31,300 nt of DNA, from the NCBI GenBank assembly GCA_002297505.1, contig DBLQ01000001.1, forward strand, positions 90,545-121,844. The letters run 5' to 3'. Made by a program: the position numbers and the translations under genes. Each line of letters begins with the position of its first letter. Position 1 is the stretch's first letter. Under the pieces are notes generated by a model. That model made no database searches. It saw only the letters and a list, made by a program, of their open reading frames with translations, and was not told the DNA's origin. The stretch is from Flavobacteriales bacterium UBA720 (lineage in GTDB: Bacteria; Bacteroidota; Bacteroidia; Flavobacteriales; Weeksellaceae). Below are positions 31,071 through 31,300 of the stretch, piece by piece.

Positions 31071-31099
31071 CAAATGTAATCATTTCCAATTTTTTGGAA
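31071..31099 (-). promoter_or_regulatory. -7 element and adjacent dyad of the nitroreductase gene
   Basis: TACATTTG on the minus strand (31078-31071) fits TAnnTTTG and ends 4 bases before the ATG at 31066. Just upstream is a dyad, TTCCAA (31084-31089) and TTGGAA (31094-31099) with a 4-nt loop, which could be an operator. Confidence 0.5.
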
Positions 31100-31123
31100 T
31101 TGTGAATGCTTGAGGTTTTAATC

Positions 31124-31264
31124 GCAAAGGTTTTTTTTAAGAGCAAAGATTTTTAGAAGGCAAAGAATCGACCAGTCGATTTAAAGCGCACATTGTCTCG
31201 TAAGCTTAATCAGAAATCAATGCATTGATGCTTTAAAACCTTTGCTCTTAAAAAAAATCTTTGC
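31124..31264. repeat. 141-bp nested inverted-repeat element
   Basis: The arms at 31124-31153 and 31235-31264 are 30 bp each and complementary with only two mismatches, both A/G swaps at mirrored positions. Each arm holds two copies of GCAAAG(A/G)TTTT. The 81-bp centre carries two more dyads: AATCGACCAGTCGATT (31166-31181) and the perfect palindrome ATCAATGCATTGAT (31216-31229). No ORF or transposase is present. GCAAAG-type repeats are common between flavobacterial genes, so this may be a dispersed non-coding element. Confidence 0.7.
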
Positions 31265-31300
31265 TGCAATATCCATTTTCGGAATTATCAATGCTTGCGG

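Overview
The window looks like chromosome from a flavobacterium, most likely close to Chryseobacterium (Weeksellaceae). Several things point there: moderately AT-rich DNA; -7 promoter elements of the Bacteroidota type (TAnnTTTG) rather than sigma70 boxes, with little Shine-Dalgarno sequence; a type III glutamine synthetase; the flavobacterial exosortase XrtF with its partner; SusC-like/Oar-like TonB-dependent receptors; and several families typical of Bacteroidota (DUF5689, DUF6146-like, DUF6909-like). No rRNA, tRNA, CRISPR array, prophage or insertion sequence was found. This is mostly ordinary chromosomal DNA with a few poorly understood loci.

Layout. 1-1028: the 3' end of prfA (release factor 1) facing a small DUF6146-like lipoprotein across a shared terminator. 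1208-6964: a secreted endonuclease/exonuclease/phosphatase-fold enzyme, divergent from a TonB-dependent receptor and a DUF5689 lipoprotein; together they look like a surface system that cuts and imports a phosphate ester or nucleic acid. 7019-9376 (minus): tatD-tcdA-rnpA-DUF4126, a tight group containing two tRNA maturation or modification genes. 9509-12603: a TetR regulator, a class-C beta-lactamase-fold hydrolase with an unusual active-site motif, and a DUF445 membrane protein. 12689-16900: a 555-residue protein with a nucleoside phosphorylase-like C-terminal half, divergent from type III glutamine synthetase. 17132-17791: an NlpC/P60 lipoprotein, followed by about 340 bp of repeat-rich DNA. 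18186-20207: an AmgK-like sugar kinase divergent from xrtF and its partner, with -7 boxes almost touching both start codons. 20204-22720 (minus): a cation efflux transporter, asd and a four-helix membrane protein. 22801-26106 (minus): an Oar-like TonB-dependent receptor. 26168-30389 (minus): nadB, a lipoprotein, a DUF1016 (YhcG-like) nuclease and nadC in one close-packed run. 30440-31066 (minus): a nitroreductase. The last 230 bp carry a nested inverted-repeat element.

The loci most worth a second look are the nuclease/receptor/DUF5689 locus, the phosphorylase-like orphan at 12689-14356, the XrtF pair with its likely leaderless divergent promoters, the DUF1016 nuclease coupled to nadC, and the 141-bp nested palindrome at the right end. 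Function calls rest on reading motifs by eye; no database search was run.
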